The notes beneath the pieces were generated by a model. The model made no database searches. It saw nothing but the letters and a program-made list of their open reading frames with translations, and was not told where the DNA came from. This document shows, piece after piece, positions 17,209 through 25,965 of a stretch of 64,000 nt of DNA. Source of the DNA: Streptomyces paradoxus (lineage in GTDB: Bacteria; Actinomycetota; Actinomycetes; Streptomycetales; Streptomycetaceae); NCBI RefSeq assembly GCF_014202475.1, contig NZ_JACHGV010000002.1:705102-769101 (forward strand). Direction: 5' to 3'. A program made the position numbers and the translations under genes. Position 1 is the stretch's first letter. The number at the start of each line of letters is the position of its first letter.

Positions 17209-17304
17209 CTTCATTGCGTAAGAAATCCCGTGAGAGATCACGCGGAGCCCGTACCGCACGCAAGCCCGCCCCGCCCACGCCCAGGCCCGGCCCGCCCACG
17301 CGAA

Positions 17305-17335
17305 AGCCCCCGCACCCGGCAAGCGGATACGGGGG
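17305..17335 (-). terminator. Terminator of citrate synthase
   Basis: GCCCCCG (17305-17311) and CGGGGGC (17329-17335) make a 7-bp GC stem starting 19 bases past the citrate synthase stop. On the leftward transcript the stem is followed by TTTCG. Confidence 0.6.
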
Positions 17336-17353
17336 CCGAAGCGGTGCCGCGCC

Positions 17354-18643
17354 TCAGCGCTCCTCGACGGGAACGAAGTCGCGCTCGACCACGCCCGTGT
17401 AGATCTGGCGCGGGCGGCCGATGCGGGAGCCGGGCTCCTTGATCATCTCGTGCCACTGGGCGATCCAGCCCGGCAGCCGGCCGAGGGCGAAGAGGACCGT
17501 GAACATCTCGGTCGGGAAGCCCATGGCCCGGTAGATCAGGCCGGTGTAGAAGTCGACGTTCGGGTAGAGGCTGCGCGAGACGAAGTAGTCGTCGGAGAGC
17601 GCGTGCTCCTCCAGCTTCAGCGCGATGTCCAGCAGCTCGTCGGACTTGCCGAGCGCGGACAGCACGTCGTGCGCGGCGGCCTTGATGATCTTGGCGCGCG
17701 GGTCGAAGTTCTTGTAGACCCGGTGGCCGAAGCCCATCAGGCGGACGCCGTCCTCCTTGTTCTTCACCTTGCGGATGAAGGAGTCGACGTCGCCGCCGGA
17801 GTCGCGGATGCCCTCCAGCATCTCCAGCACCGACTGGTTGGCGCCGCCGTGCAGCGGGCCCCACAGGGCGTTGATGCCGGCGGAGATCGAGGCGAACATG
17901 TTCGCCTGCGAGGAGCCCACCAGGCGGACCGTGGAGGTCGAACAGTTCTGCTCGTGGTCCGCGTGCAGGATCAGCAGCTTGTCGAGCGCGGAGACCACGG
18001 TCGGGTCCAGCTCGTACTCCTGCGCGGGGACCGAGAAGGTCATGCGGAGGAAGTTCTCGACGTAGCCCAGGTCGTTGCGCGGGTAGACGAACGGGTGACC
18101 GATCGACTTCTTGTACGCGTACGCGGCGATCGTCGGAAGCTTCGCGAGCAGGCGGATCGTGGAGAGGTTGCGCTGGCGCTCGTCGAACGGGTTGTGGCTG
18201 TCCTGGTAGAACGTGGACAGCGCCGAGACGACCGAGGACAGCATGGCCATCGGGTGGGCGTCGCGCGGGAAGCCCTTGTAGAAGTTCTTGACGTCCTCGT
18301 GCAGCAGGGTGTGCTGCGTGATGTCGTTCTTGAACACCGAGAGCTCGTCGACGGTCGGCAGCTCGCCGTTGATCAGCAGGTAGGCGACCTCCAGGAAGGT
18401 GGAGCGCTCGGCCAGCTGCTCGATCGGGTAGCCGCGGTACCGCAGGATGCCCGCTTCGCCGTCCAGGTACGTGACGGCGGATTTATACGCGGCCGTGTTG
18501 CCGTAACCGCTGTCCAGCGTCACCAGACCGGTCTGGGCGCGGAGCTTTCCGATGTCGAAGCCCTTGTCACCGACGGTGCTGTCGATCACCGGGTAGGTGT
18601 ACTCGCCGTCGCCGTACCGCAGTACTACAGAGTTGTCGCTCAC
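17354..18643 (-). CDS. citA: Citrate synthase
   Basis: A 429-residue type II citrate synthase condensing oxaloacetate and acetyl-CoA at the entry of the TCA cycle. The catalytic residues are H265 (LHGGANQ), H307 (FGHRVY) and D364 (NVDFYTG), almost the same numbers as in the E. coli enzyme. LHADHEQNCSTS (226-237) is also conserved. The start is GTG 18643 with GAGGGA just upstream; the ATG four codons earlier is rejected. The gene is single, with its own terminator. Its upstream region (18644-18821) holds the promoter, which I cannot pinpoint. Confidence 0.96.
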   Translation of the reverse strand: MSDNSVVLRYGDGEYTYPVIDSTVGDKGFDIGKLRAQTGLVTLDSGYGNTAAYKSAVTYLDGEAGILRYRGYPIEQLAERSTFLEVAYLLINGELPTVDELSVFKNDITQHTLLHEDVKNFYKGFPRDAHPMAMLSSVVSALSTFYQDSHNPFDERQRNLSTIRLLAKLPTIAAYAYKKSIGHPFVYPRNDLGYVENFLRMTFSVPAQEYELDPTVVSALDKLLILHADHEQNCSTSTVRLVGSSQANMFASISAGINALWGPLHGGANQSVLEMLEGIRDSGGDVDSFIRKVKNKEDGVRLMGFGHRVYKNFDPRAKIIKAAAHDVLSALGKSDELLDIALKLEEHALSDDYFVSRSLYPNVDFYTGLIYRAMGFPTEMFTVLFALGRLPGWIAQWHEMIKEPGSRIGRPRQIYTGVVERDFVPVEER

Positions 18644-18821
18644 GTCTTCCCTCACCGACGTTGTGCCTCATCTTCGAGGTGCCCTGACTGTCTCTACCAT
18701 CCCCCACTTGGCTCAGGAGAGTGCACTCGGGGTCGACCATCGGGCCTATCGACGGCACTGAGTGCCGTCAACTTGCTCATCCTGCCCCCTGGGTCCCCCT
18801 TCCGGAAGTGCCTTGTGACCT

Positions 18822-21101
18822 TCACGACTCATTTGATCGATCATTTTTTGCGGAACCGAGCCGGAAGTCGAGTGCCGTGTACCGCCGGCCCGCCGAAATC
18901 GTGCGCACCGCCTGGCCGATCGCCTTGCGCGAACCGACGAGGACGACCAGCTGCTTCGCCCGGGTGACCGCCGTGTAGAGCAGGTTCCGCTGGAGCATCA
19001 TCCAGGCGCCCGTGGTGACCGGGATGACGACCGCCGGGTACTCGCTGCCCTGGGAGCGGTGGATCGTCACGGCGTACGCGTGGGCCAACTCGTCGAGCTC
19101 GTCGAACTCGTACGGCACCTCCTCGTCCTCGTCCGTGAGCACCGTCAGGCGCTGGTCGACCGGGTCGAGCGAGGTGACCACGCCGACGGTGCCGTTGAAG
19201 ACACCGTTCTTGCCCTTCTCGTAATTGTTGCGAATCTGGGTGACCTTGTCGCCGACACGGAACACCCGTCCGCCGAATCTCTTCTCGGGCAGGTCGGGAC
19301 GGCCCGGGGTGACGGCCTGCTGCAGCAGGCCGTTGAGGGTGCCGGCGCCGGCCGGGCCGCGGTGCATGGGGGCGAGGACCTGGACGTCACGGCGGGGGTC
19401 CAGCCCGAACTTGGCCGGAATGCGGCGGGCGGCCACGTCGACGGTGAGCCGGCCGGCGGCCTCGGTGTCGTCCTCGACGAAGAGGAAGAAGTCCTTCATG
19501 CCGTCCGTGACCGGGTGTTGGCCGGCGTTGATCCGGTGCGCGTTCGTCACCACGCCGGACTGCTGGGCCTGCCGGAAGACCCGGGTGAGGCGGACCGCCG
19601 GGATCGGGCCGCCGTCGGCCAGGAGGTCCCGCAGGACCTCGCCCGCGCCGACGCTGGGCAGCTGGTCCACGTCCCCCACGAAGAGCAGGTGCGCTCCCGG
19701 CGGGACGGCCTTGACCAGCTTGTTGGCCAGGAGCAGGTCCAGCATGGACGCCTCGTCGACCACCACCAGGTCGGCGTCCAGCGGGCGGTCCCGGTCGTAG
19801 GCCGCGTCGCCGCCGGGCTTGAGCTCCAGCAGGCGGTGGACGGTGGAGGCCTCGGCGCCGGTGAGCTCGGACAGGCGCTTGGCCGCCCGGCCCGTGGGGG
19901 CGGCGAGCACGACCTTCGCCTGCCTGGCGCGCGCCAGCTCCACGATCGAGCGGACCGTGAAGGACTTGCCGCAGCCGGGGCCGCCGGTGAGGACGGCGAC
20001 CTTCTCGGTCAGCGCCAGCTTGACGGCCGCCTCCTGCTCCGGGGCGAGGTCGGTGCCCGTGCGCCCCTTCAGCCAGCTCAGCGCCTTGTCCCAGGCCACG
20101 GTCCGGAAGCCCGGCATGCGGTCCTCGCCGGTGCGCAGGAGGCGCAGCAGCTGGGCGGAGAGGGAGAGTTCGGCGCGGTGGAAGGGGACGAGGTAGATCG
20201 CGGTGACGGGCTCCCCGCCGTCGGGGCCCGGCACCTTCTCGCGGACGACGCCGGGGTCCTCGCCGTCTTCCTGCGGTTCGGCCAGTTCGGCCAGGCATTC
20301 GATGACGAGGCCGGTGTCGACCTGGAGGAGCTTCACCGCGTCCTTGATCAGCTGCTCCTCCGGGAGGAAGCAGTGGCCCTGGTCGGTGGACTGCGACAGC
20401 GCGTACTGAAGGCCCGCCTTGACGCGCTCCGGGCTGTCGTGCGGGATGCCGACGGACCGGGCGATCTTGTCGGCGGTGAGGAAGCCGATGCCCCAGACGT
20501 CGGAGGCGAGCCGGTACGGCTGGTTCTTGACGACCGCGATGGAGGCGTCGCCGTACTTCTTGTAGATGCGCACGGCGATGGACGTGGAGACCTCGACCGT
20601 CTGGAGGAAGAGCATGACCTCCTTGATGGCCTTCTGCTCCTCCCAGGCGTCGGCGATCTTCTTGGTGCGCTTGGGGCCGAGGCCTGGGACCTCGATGAGG
20701 CGCTTGGGCTCCTCCTCGATGATCTGGAGGGTGTCCGTGCCGAAGTGCTGGGTGATCCGGTCGGCGAAGACCGGGCCGATGCCCTTGACCAGGCCGGAGC
20801 CGAGGTAGCGGCGGATTCCCTGGACCGTGGCCGGCAGGACCGTCGTGTAGTTCTCCACGTGGAACTGCTTTCCGTACTGCGGGTGGGAACCCCAGCGGCC
20901 CTCCATGCGCAGGGATTCGCCCACCTGCGCGCCGAGCAGCGCGCCGACGACCGTGAGCAGGTCTCCGGCGCCTCTGCCGGTGTCGACCCGGGCGACCGTG
21001 TAGCCGTTCTCCTCATTGGCGTACGTGATGCGTTCGAGTACGCCTTCCAGCGTGGCCATACGCCGCTCGCCCGCCTGGGCGGCCCCCGCCTGATCGGTCA
21101 T
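18822..21101 (-). CDS. recD2: RecD2-like ATP-dependent DNA helicase (SF1B)
   Basis: A 759-residue 5'-3' helicase of the RecD2 type, which acts without RecBC. The N-terminal OB-like part (about 1-90) is followed by helix-hairpin-helix regions (GIRRYLGSGLVKGIGPVFADRI region; VPGLGPKRTKKIADAW). Walker A GGPGCGKSFT lies near 375, Walker B DEASMLD near 455, and the C-terminal UvrD-like motif is VTIHRSQGSEYPAVV. It probably serves in repair of broken or stalled DNA. Starts are uncertain: ATG 21101 and ATG 21059 both lack a clear ribosome site. The C-terminus ends 178 bases before the citrate synthase start on the same strand, so the citrate synthase promoter sits right behind it. Confidence 0.9.
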   Translation of the reverse strand: MTDQAGAAQAGERRMATLEGVLERITYANEENGYTVARVDTGRGAGDLLTVVGALLGAQVGESLRMEGRWGSHPQYGKQFHVENYTTVLPATVQGIRRYLGSGLVKGIGPVFADRITQHFGTDTLQIIEEEPKRLIEVPGLGPKRTKKIADAWEEQKAIKEVMLFLQTVEVSTSIAVRIYKKYGDASIAVVKNQPYRLASDVWGIGFLTADKIARSVGIPHDSPERVKAGLQYALSQSTDQGHCFLPEEQLIKDAVKLLQVDTGLVIECLAELAEPQEDGEDPGVVREKVPGPDGGEPVTAIYLVPFHRAELSLSAQLLRLLRTGEDRMPGFRTVAWDKALSWLKGRTGTDLAPEQEAAVKLALTEKVAVLTGGPGCGKSFTVRSIVELARARQAKVVLAAPTGRAAKRLSELTGAEASTVHRLLELKPGGDAAYDRDRPLDADLVVVDEASMLDLLLANKLVKAVPPGAHLLFVGDVDQLPSVGAGEVLRDLLADGGPIPAVRLTRVFRQAQQSGVVTNAHRINAGQHPVTDGMKDFFLFVEDDTEAAGRLTVDVAARRIPAKFGLDPRRDVQVLAPMHRGPAGAGTLNGLLQQAVTPGRPDLPEKRFGGRVFRVGDKVTQIRNNYEKGKNGVFNGTVGVVTSLDPVDQRLTVLTDEDEEVPYEFDELDELAHAYAVTIHRSQGSEYPAVVIPVTTGAWMMLQRNLLYTAVTRAKQLVVLVGSRKAIGQAVRTISAGRRYTALDFRLGSAKNDRSNES

Positions 21102-21335
21102 GCGCCGACGGTACCGCCCGGGTACGACAGTGCGGCGGGGCGATACGGCCGACGGCCCGTGCATAAAGCGACCGATCAGTATGCGGCCGAGGGTTCACCT
21201 TTCACCGTGAATTCACAGAAGAGCCCGAAGCTTTACAGTTCAAGCATCCGGGCCGCCCCTTTTGTGATCCTTTCCCGTGGAAGAATTCAGGGGTTCGGCG
21301 AAGAGGGGGGCGGACTCGATTCCGGAGCGACCGTG

Positions 21336-21578
21336 ATGCCCATCCGTTCCCCAGGCCCGAACGCCCCTGCGCGCGCGTACCGGGCGGGCACGCTTCTCGT
21401 CGGGCTGTGCGCCGTCAGCACGTTGACGCTGCTCATGACGGCCCCGGCGATCTCCGGGGAGCACGCGGTCATGGCTCCGGGGCCTTCCGCGCCGAACGGG
21501 AACACCCCCGCCTCTCCCCCGCTGAACCGGGCACCCGTGCCGGAATTCCGTCCTTCCCCCAGCCCGGGACCGGGCTGA
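21336..21578 (+). CDS. Small exported or membrane-anchored Pro-rich protein
   Basis: An 80-residue protein with an N-terminal positively charged segment, one hydrophobic helix (about 18-36, LLVGLCAVSTLTLLMTAPA) and a Pro/Ala/Ser-rich tail. No known domain is seen. GGAG lies 8 bases before ATG 21336. It is followed 52 bases later by another very small membrane protein, likely in one transcript. Function unknown. Confidence 0.6.
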   Translation: MPIRSPGPNAPARAYRAGTLLVGLCAVSTLTLLMTAPAISGEHAVMAPGPSAPNGNTPASPPLNRAPVPEFRPSPSPGPG

Positions 21579-21630
21579 TTCCGACCCGGCTCCTTTCCTT
21601 CTCCCCGGCCCCGAATGACGACGAGGAACG

Positions 21631-21801
21631 ATGTCACCCCAGGCCCAGAGCGTCGCCCTGTGGATCATGTCCCTGGCCATCAACATCACGGCGGCGTGCG
21701 CGGGGATCGTATGGGGCTGGGAGGCCTTCGCCCAGTTCCTGCTGCCGGCGTTCGGGTCGGTGGTGGGGGCGTCGATGGTGAGCTACAGCCTGCGGCGGTG
21801 A
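21631..21801 (+). CDS. Very small membrane protein (56 aa)
   Basis: Reading from ATG 21631 gives 56 residues with two hydrophobic stretches (about 7-28, LWIMSLAINITAACAGIVWG, and 33-48, FAQFLLPAFGSVVGAS) and the basic end SLRR. GAGGA sits 4-5 bases upstream. Third-position G/C is very high, as in real genes here. The protein could be a membrane-complex subunit or regulator; nothing identifies it. Confidence 0.6.
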   Translation: MSPQAQSVALWIMSLAINITAACAGIVWGWEAFAQFLLPAFGSVVGASMVSYSLRR

Positions 21802-21872
21802 GCCCTCAACCGCGCCGGGCTGCCCGAAACTCGGTTACCGCCCCGCGTGCCGCCTGACTAGCGTCCGCCTCC

Positions 21873-22388
21873 ATGCCCCCGGCCCTGCGCACCCCGCGCC
21901 TCCTCCTGACCCCCTATACCCCGGACGACGAAGAGGACTTCGTCGCCCTGTTCCAGGACGCCAGGGTCTCCCGGTGGATGGGGGACGGCCCCTCCCCCGA
22001 GGCGGACGACCGGGCCCTGTTCGGGCGGATCTTCAGCAAGGTCTACGCGCGGGACCTCTTCGACGTGTGGGCGGTCCGGCGCGACGGGCGGCTGATCGGG
22101 CACGCCGAGATCAAGCGGACCGACGAGGTGGGCGGGCACGAGATCGTCTACGCGCTGTCCCCCGCCGTCTGGGGAAGCGGACTCGGGACGGAACTCGCCG
22201 AGGCACTCGTGGCGTACGGCTTCGGGACGCTCGGGCTCAGCGAGGTGCACGCCACCGTCGCCGCGGAGAACGAGGCCTCGCTGCGCCTGCTCGGACGGGT
22301 CGGGTTCGCGCACGTGCGCGACATCGAGGAGGACGACGGTGGTCTCACCCGGGTGCTCACAGCAGCGGCGGATCGCCGACCCGGGTGA
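21873..22388 (+). CDS. GNAT-family N-acetyltransferase (RimJ/RimL type)
   Basis: A 171-residue acetyltransferase. LRTPRLLLTPYTPDDEEDF is the usual RimJ/L N-terminus. The acetyl-CoA loop is around GSGLGTELAEALVAYGF (about 102-118), and NEASLRLLGRVGF is the closing motif. It transfers acetyl from acetyl-CoA to an amine, either a protein N-terminus or a small molecule. No neighbour hints at the substrate. The ATG at 21873 lacks a good ribosome site. Confidence 0.85.
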   Translation: MPPALRTPRLLLTPYTPDDEEDFVALFQDARVSRWMGDGPSPEADDRALFGRIFSKVYARDLFDVWAVRRDGRLIGHAEIKRTDEVGGHEIVYALSPAVWGSGLGTELAEALVAYGFGTLGLSEVHATVAAENEASLRLLGRVGFAHVRDIEEDDGGLTRVLTAAADRRPG

Positions 22389-22455
22389 CCTCCCGCCCTT
22401 CCTCGACGCAGCTCGTCGGGGGCGCAGGGCGGCCCGTCACGGCCCTCGCAGGGGC

Positions 22456-22530
22456 CCGGCAAGAATCCGGCAAGAATTTCTTACGTTGCCGTGCAACCCT
22501 TTCCGCCCTGCGTGGGTCGTACTAGGCGTC
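22456..22530 (+). promoter_or_regulatory. Orphan ECF-like promoter with tandem 11-bp repeat
   Basis: CCGGCAAGAAT occurs twice in perfect tandem (22456-22466, 22467-22477). Sixteen bases later is GCAACC (22493-22498), the -35 element typical of several Streptomyces ECF sigma factors, followed by CGTACT (22518-22523) and CGTC (22527-22530) as possible -10 elements. GGAGGGGGAT follows near 22540. No reading frame follows before the terminator at 22591, so the transcript would be about 60-90 bases. Confidence 0.4.
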
Positions 22531-22590
22531 AGGACTTCTGGAGGGGGATCCGGGGGGATTGCGGGGGTTCCTGACGGGAGGGGAAAAGCC

Positions 22591-22622
22591 GAGGGGGCCC
22601 GGTCGACGGACCGGGCCCCCTC
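22591..22622 (-). terminator. Terminator of the ribose operon
   Basis: GAGGGGGCCCGGTC (22591-22604) and GACCGGGCCCCCTC (22609-22622) form a perfect 14-bp stem with a 4-base loop. On the leftward strand the stem is followed by GGCTTTTCC. It lies 29 bases past the rbsD stop. It could also end a rightward transcript from the orphan promoter. Confidence 0.8.
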
Positions 22623-22650
22623 GAAACCGTTCAGGAGCCTTTCGCCGGCG

Positions 22651-23040
22651 TCAGAAGAAGACGCCACACCTCAGCAGGACGTTCGCGTACGGCCGTGCCT
22701 CGCCCGTGCGGACGATCAGACGCGCCCCCGCCGAGAGCTCCTTGAGCCGCTCGTGCGACACCAGGCGCAGCCCGGGAAAGTGCCCCTCCAGCAGCGACGA
22801 CGCCTCCGGATTGGCATCCCGCAGCTCCTGCGCCGCCGTCGCCCCCTCGACCACCAGCTCGGCCAGCAGCCCGTCGAGCACCTCGGCGAATGACGGCACC
22901 CCGGCCCGGAACGCCAGGTCCACCACCCGGGGGCCGTCGGGAATGGGCATGCCCGCGTCGCACACCAGCACCCCGTCGCCGTGCCCGAGTTCGGCCAGCG
23001 CACCGGCGAGGTGGCGGTTCAGTATTCCGCTCTTCTTCAC
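22651..23040 (-). CDS. rbsD: D-ribose pyranase
   Basis: A 129-residue RbsD/FucU-family protein that speeds conversion of beta-pyranose to beta-furanose ribose, giving ribokinase its substrate. MKKSGILNRHLAGALAELGHGD and the C-terminal ARPYANVLLRCGVFF are standard, including the catalytic His near 20 and the final Tyr/Asn segment. The GTG start at 23040 overlaps the rbsK stop (GTGA). It is the last gene of the operon. Confidence 0.95.
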   Translation of the reverse strand: MKKSGILNRHLAGALAELGHGDGVLVCDAGMPIPDGPRVVDLAFRAGVPSFAEVLDGLLAELVVEGATAAQELRDANPEASSLLEGHFPGLRLVSHERLKELSAGARLIVRTGEARPYANVLLRCGVFF

Positions 23041-23939
23041 TGCGCGGCGACCTCCGCCGCCGTCGGGAAGGACGCCTGCGCGCCCTCCTTCGTCACGGTC
23101 GCGGCCCCCACCCGCACCGCGTACGCCGCCGCCTCGGCCAGGGACTCGCCCGCCCCCAGCCGCCAGGCCAGCGCGGCGGTGAAGGAGTCACCCGCCCCCG
23201 TCGTGTCCACCGCGTCCACCTTCACGGCCGGGACGCGCGAGACACCCTCGGCCGACGCCACCAGCGCGCCCTGATCGCCCAGCGTCACCACCACCGACCT
23301 CGGGCCCTTGGCGAGGAGGATCCGCGCCCAGTCCTCGGGCGTGTCCCCGACGGCGGAGTCGCCCAGGATCACCTTCGCCTCGTGCTCGTTCACGATCAGC
23401 GGGTCGCAGGCGGCCAGCACCTCCTGCGGTAGGGGGCGCGGCGGCGAGGGGTTCAGCACGAAACGGCTCCCCGGCGCCAGGCTCCGCACGGTCTCCACCA
23501 CCGTCTCCAGCGGGATCTCCAGCTGCGCCGACACCACCCGGGAACCCTGGAAGAGGCACCCGGCCGCGCTGACGTCCTCCGGGGTGAGGCGGCCGTTCGC
23601 GCCGGGCGAGACGACGATGCTGTTGTCCCCGGACGGGTCGACCGTGATCAGCGCGACGCCGGTCGGAGCGCCGCCCACCAGGACACCCACCGTGTCGACG
23701 CCGGCCTGCCGCTGCGAGTCCAGCAGCAGCCGGCCGTGCGCGTCGTCGCCGACCCGGGCCAGCAGCGCCGTTCGGGCACCGAGCCGGGCGGCGGCCACTG
23801 CCTGGTTCGCGCCCTTGCCGCCCGGGTGGACGGCCAGGTCGGAGCCGAGCACGGTCTCGCCGGCACCGGGCCGGCGCTCCACTCCGATCACCAGGTCGGC
23901 GTTGGCCGACCCCACGACCAGGAGGTCGTAGTCGTACAT
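23037..23939 (-). CDS. rbsK: Ribokinase
   Basis: A 300-residue PfkB-family kinase that phosphorylates ribose at O5. VVGSANADLV, the sugar-binding GGKGANQAVAAARLG and the catalytic DTTGAGDSFT with base D251 are present. The start is ATG 23939 with GGGAG 6 bases upstream; 13 upstream in-frame codons are ignored. It lies 76 bases after the transporter gene and overlaps rbsD by 4 bases. Confidence 0.95.
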   Translation of the reverse strand: MYDYDLLVVGSANADLVIGVERRPGAGETVLGSDLAVHPGGKGANQAVAAARLGARTALLARVGDDAHGRLLLDSQRQAGVDTVGVLVGGAPTGVALITVDPSGDNSIVVSPGANGRLTPEDVSAAGCLFQGSRVVSAQLEIPLETVVETVRSLAPGSRFVLNPSPPRPLPQEVLAACDPLIVNEHEAKVILGDSAVGDTPEDWARILLAKGPRSVVVTLGDQGALVASAEGVSRVPAVKVDAVDTTGAGDSFTAALAWRLGAGESLAEAAAYAVRVGAATVTKEGAQASFPTAAEVAAQ

Positions 23940-24015
23940 GAGTTGCTCCCCACGTGAGTGACATGGCCGGGCGGTCACCCCACGCTGTGGACAACCGCCC
24001 GGCCGTTCCCCGATG

Positions 24016-25965
24016 TCAGCCGCTGAAGCCGGCCACGTTCTCCTTCGTGACCACCTTCACCGGCACCTTCACCGTCTCCTCGACCTTCTCGCCCTTCAGG
24101 GCCCGCAGGGCGTTGTCCACGGCGATCTTCCCGAGCTGGGACGGCTGCTGCGCCACCGACGCGTACAGGGTGCCGCCCTCGACCGCCTTCAGTCCGTCCG
24201 GCGTGCCGTCGAAGCCCACGACCGAGACCGACTTGCCCGCCTTGGAACCCAGCGCCTTGATCGCGCCGAGGGCCATCTCGTCGTTGGCGGCGATCACGCC
24301 CTGGACGTCCGGGTGGGCCTGGAGCAGGTTCGACATGACGTCGAGGCCCTTGGTGCGGTCGAAGTCGGCGGGCTGCTGGGCCACGACCTGGATGCCCGGG
24401 AAGGCCTTGAGGCCGTTCGCGAAGCCCTGCGCGCGCTCCCGGGCCGCCGACGTACCGGCCTGGCCCTGGAGGATCACGATCTTGCCCTTGCCGCCCAGCT
24501 TGCCGGCGATGGTCTTGGCTGCGAGTTCACCGCCGGCCACGTTGTCGGAGGCGACCAGGGCGTCCACCGACGCCTTGTTGACGCCCCGGTCGACCGCGAT
24601 GACCGGGATCTTCGCCTGGTCGGCGGCCTTCACGGAGTTGCTCGCGGCGTCCGAGTCCACCGGGTTGACGATGATCGCGCCGAGCCCGGAGCTGGTGAAG
24701 TTCTGCAGCTGGTTGGCCTGCTGGGAGGCGTCGTTCTGGGCGTCGGTGACGGTCAGGTCCACGCCCCGCTTCTCCGCCTCGGCCTGGGCGCCCGCCCGGA
24801 TCTGCACGAAGAAGGGGTTGTTGAGGGTGGACAGCGACAGGCCCATCTTGGGGCTGCTCGCGGCGGAGGAGCCGGTGTGCAGGAAGGACGTGGCACCGAC
24901 GATCGCGACGGTGACCACGGCCGCGAGCCCGTACGTCGCCGCCTGCTTGCCCTTGCCTCCTCCAGAGGCACCGGCCACCGGGGTCGCCCCCGCCTTGCGC
25001 CGCAGCGTGTCGAACAGCACCGCGAGCGCGATGACGACACCGATGACGACCTGCTGCCAGAACGCGGACACGTTCAGCAGGTTGAGCCCGTTGCGCAGCA
25101 CGGCCAGGATCAGCGCGCCGATGAGCGTGCCGGACGCCTTGCCGGTGCCGCCCGCGAGGGAGGCGCCGCCGATGACGACGGCGGCGATCGCGTCCAGCTC
25201 GTAGCCGTCGGCGGCCTGGGGCTGCGCGGAGGATAGGCGGGCGGCGAGGACGACACCGGCGACGGCGGCGAAGACGCCCGAGAAGGCGTAGATGGCGAGC
25301 TTCTGCTTCTTGACGCGCAGGCCGGACAGCCGCGCGGCCTCCTCGTTGCCGCCGATCGCGTACATGGAGCGGCCGATGTAGGTCCGGCCGAGCACGAAGG
25401 CGGCGATCAGGCCCATGACGACCATCACCAGGACCGGCACCGGCAGCCAGCCGCCGAGGGTGTCGCCGAGGTGGGAGACCGAGTCGGGGAAGGCGATCGG
25501 GGAGCCCTCGGAGATGACGAGGGACAGGCCGCGCGCCACGGACAGCATGGCCAGGGTGGCGATGAACGGCGGCAGCTTGCCGTAGGAGATGAGGATGCCG
25601 TTGACCAGGCCGCAGACGATGCCCGTCGCTATGGCGAGGAGGACGGCGAGGAAGACCGGGACGCCCGCCGAGGTGGCGCTCCAGGCGAGGACCGTGGCGG
25701 ACAGCGCCGCGACCGAGCCGACCGACAGGTCGATGCCCGCGGAGACGATCACGAACGTCACGCCGAAGGCGAGGATGGCCGTCACGGCCGCCTGCACGCC
25801 GACGTTGAGGAGGTTGTCCGTCGTCAGGAAGTCGCCGGACAGCGCCGACATCGCGATGACGAGGACGATGAGCGCGGTGAGCGCCCCGTTGTCGAGCAGG
25901 AGGCGGCGCAGGCCTCCCGAGGCGCCACCCGCGCCCGTCGTGCTCTTGAGCGTGTCAGTGGCCAC
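24016..25965 (-). CDS. rbsC: Ribose ABC transporter: permease fused to substrate-binding protein
   Basis: A 649-residue fusion. Residues about 25-325 are an RbsC-type permease with eight to ten helices and the EAA-like loop ([21 protein letters not shown]). An extra hydrophobic helix follows (about 340-360, [19 protein letters not shown]), then a complete RbsB-type periplasmic-binding domain (about 372-649) starting [13 protein letters not shown] and ending [11 protein letters not shown]. The binding part has no lipobox of its own. The linker helix takes its place and tethers the domain outside the cell. The gene overlaps the end of rbsA by 11 bases, so the transporter is encoded by two genes instead of three. 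Confidence 0.93.
   Translation of the reverse strand: MATDTLKSTTGAGGASGGLRRLLLDNGALTALIVLVIAMSALSGDFLTTDNLLNVGVQAAVTAILAFGVTFVIVSAGIDLSVGSVAALSATVLAWSATSAGVPVFLAVLLAIATGIVCGLVNGILISYGKLPPFIATLAMLSVARGLSLVISEGSPIAFPDSVSHLGDTLGGWLPVPVLVMVVMGLIAAFVLGRTYIGRSMYAIGGNEEAARLSGLRVKKQKLAIYAFSGVFAAVAGVVLAARLSSAQPQAADGYELDAIAAVVIGGASLAGGTGKASGTLIGALILAVLRNGLNLLNVSAFWQQVVIGVVIALAVLFDTLRRKAGATPVAGASGGGKGKQAATYGLAAVVTVAIVGATSFLHTGSSAASSPKMGLSLSTLNNPFFVQIRAGAQAEAEKRGVDLTVTDAQNDASQQANQLQNFTSSGLGAIIVNPVDSDAASNSVKAADQAKIPVIAVDRGVNKASVDALVASDNVAGGELAAKTIAGKLGGKGKIVILQGQAGTSAARERAQGFANGLKAFPGIQVVAQQPADFDRTKGLDVMSNLLQAHPDVQGVIAANDEMALGAIKALGSKAGKSVSVVGFDGTPDGLKAVEGGTLYASVAQQPSQLGKIAVDNALRALKGEKVEETVKVPVKVVTKENVAGFSG

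Larger units (their letters stand above)
16687..17353. other. 667-base gene-free region with RNA-like structures
   Basis: No convincing protein gene is seen; open frames here have poor codon bias and no ribosome site. Structures visible: CTCTTGCG/CGCAAGAG (16821-16828, 16844-16851), the overlapping hairpins at 16910-16957, ACAGCG/CGCTGT (17089-17094, 17102-17107), a terminator-like hairpin at 17160-17208, and the citrate synthase terminator at 17305-17335. GTCTTGGGGG occurs near 16923 and again near 16954; GTGGGGGGA occurs near 17133 and 17182. From memory, a small RNA named scr2736 was reported beside citrate synthase in S. coelicolor; I cannot confirm that it maps here. Confidence 0.5.

Noticed and set aside
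16859..17299. A 146-codon leftward frame and an 87-codon rightward frame in the structured gap
   Set aside because: No ribosome sites, low third-position G/C bias, and they run through perfect hairpins, so they are not credible proteins.
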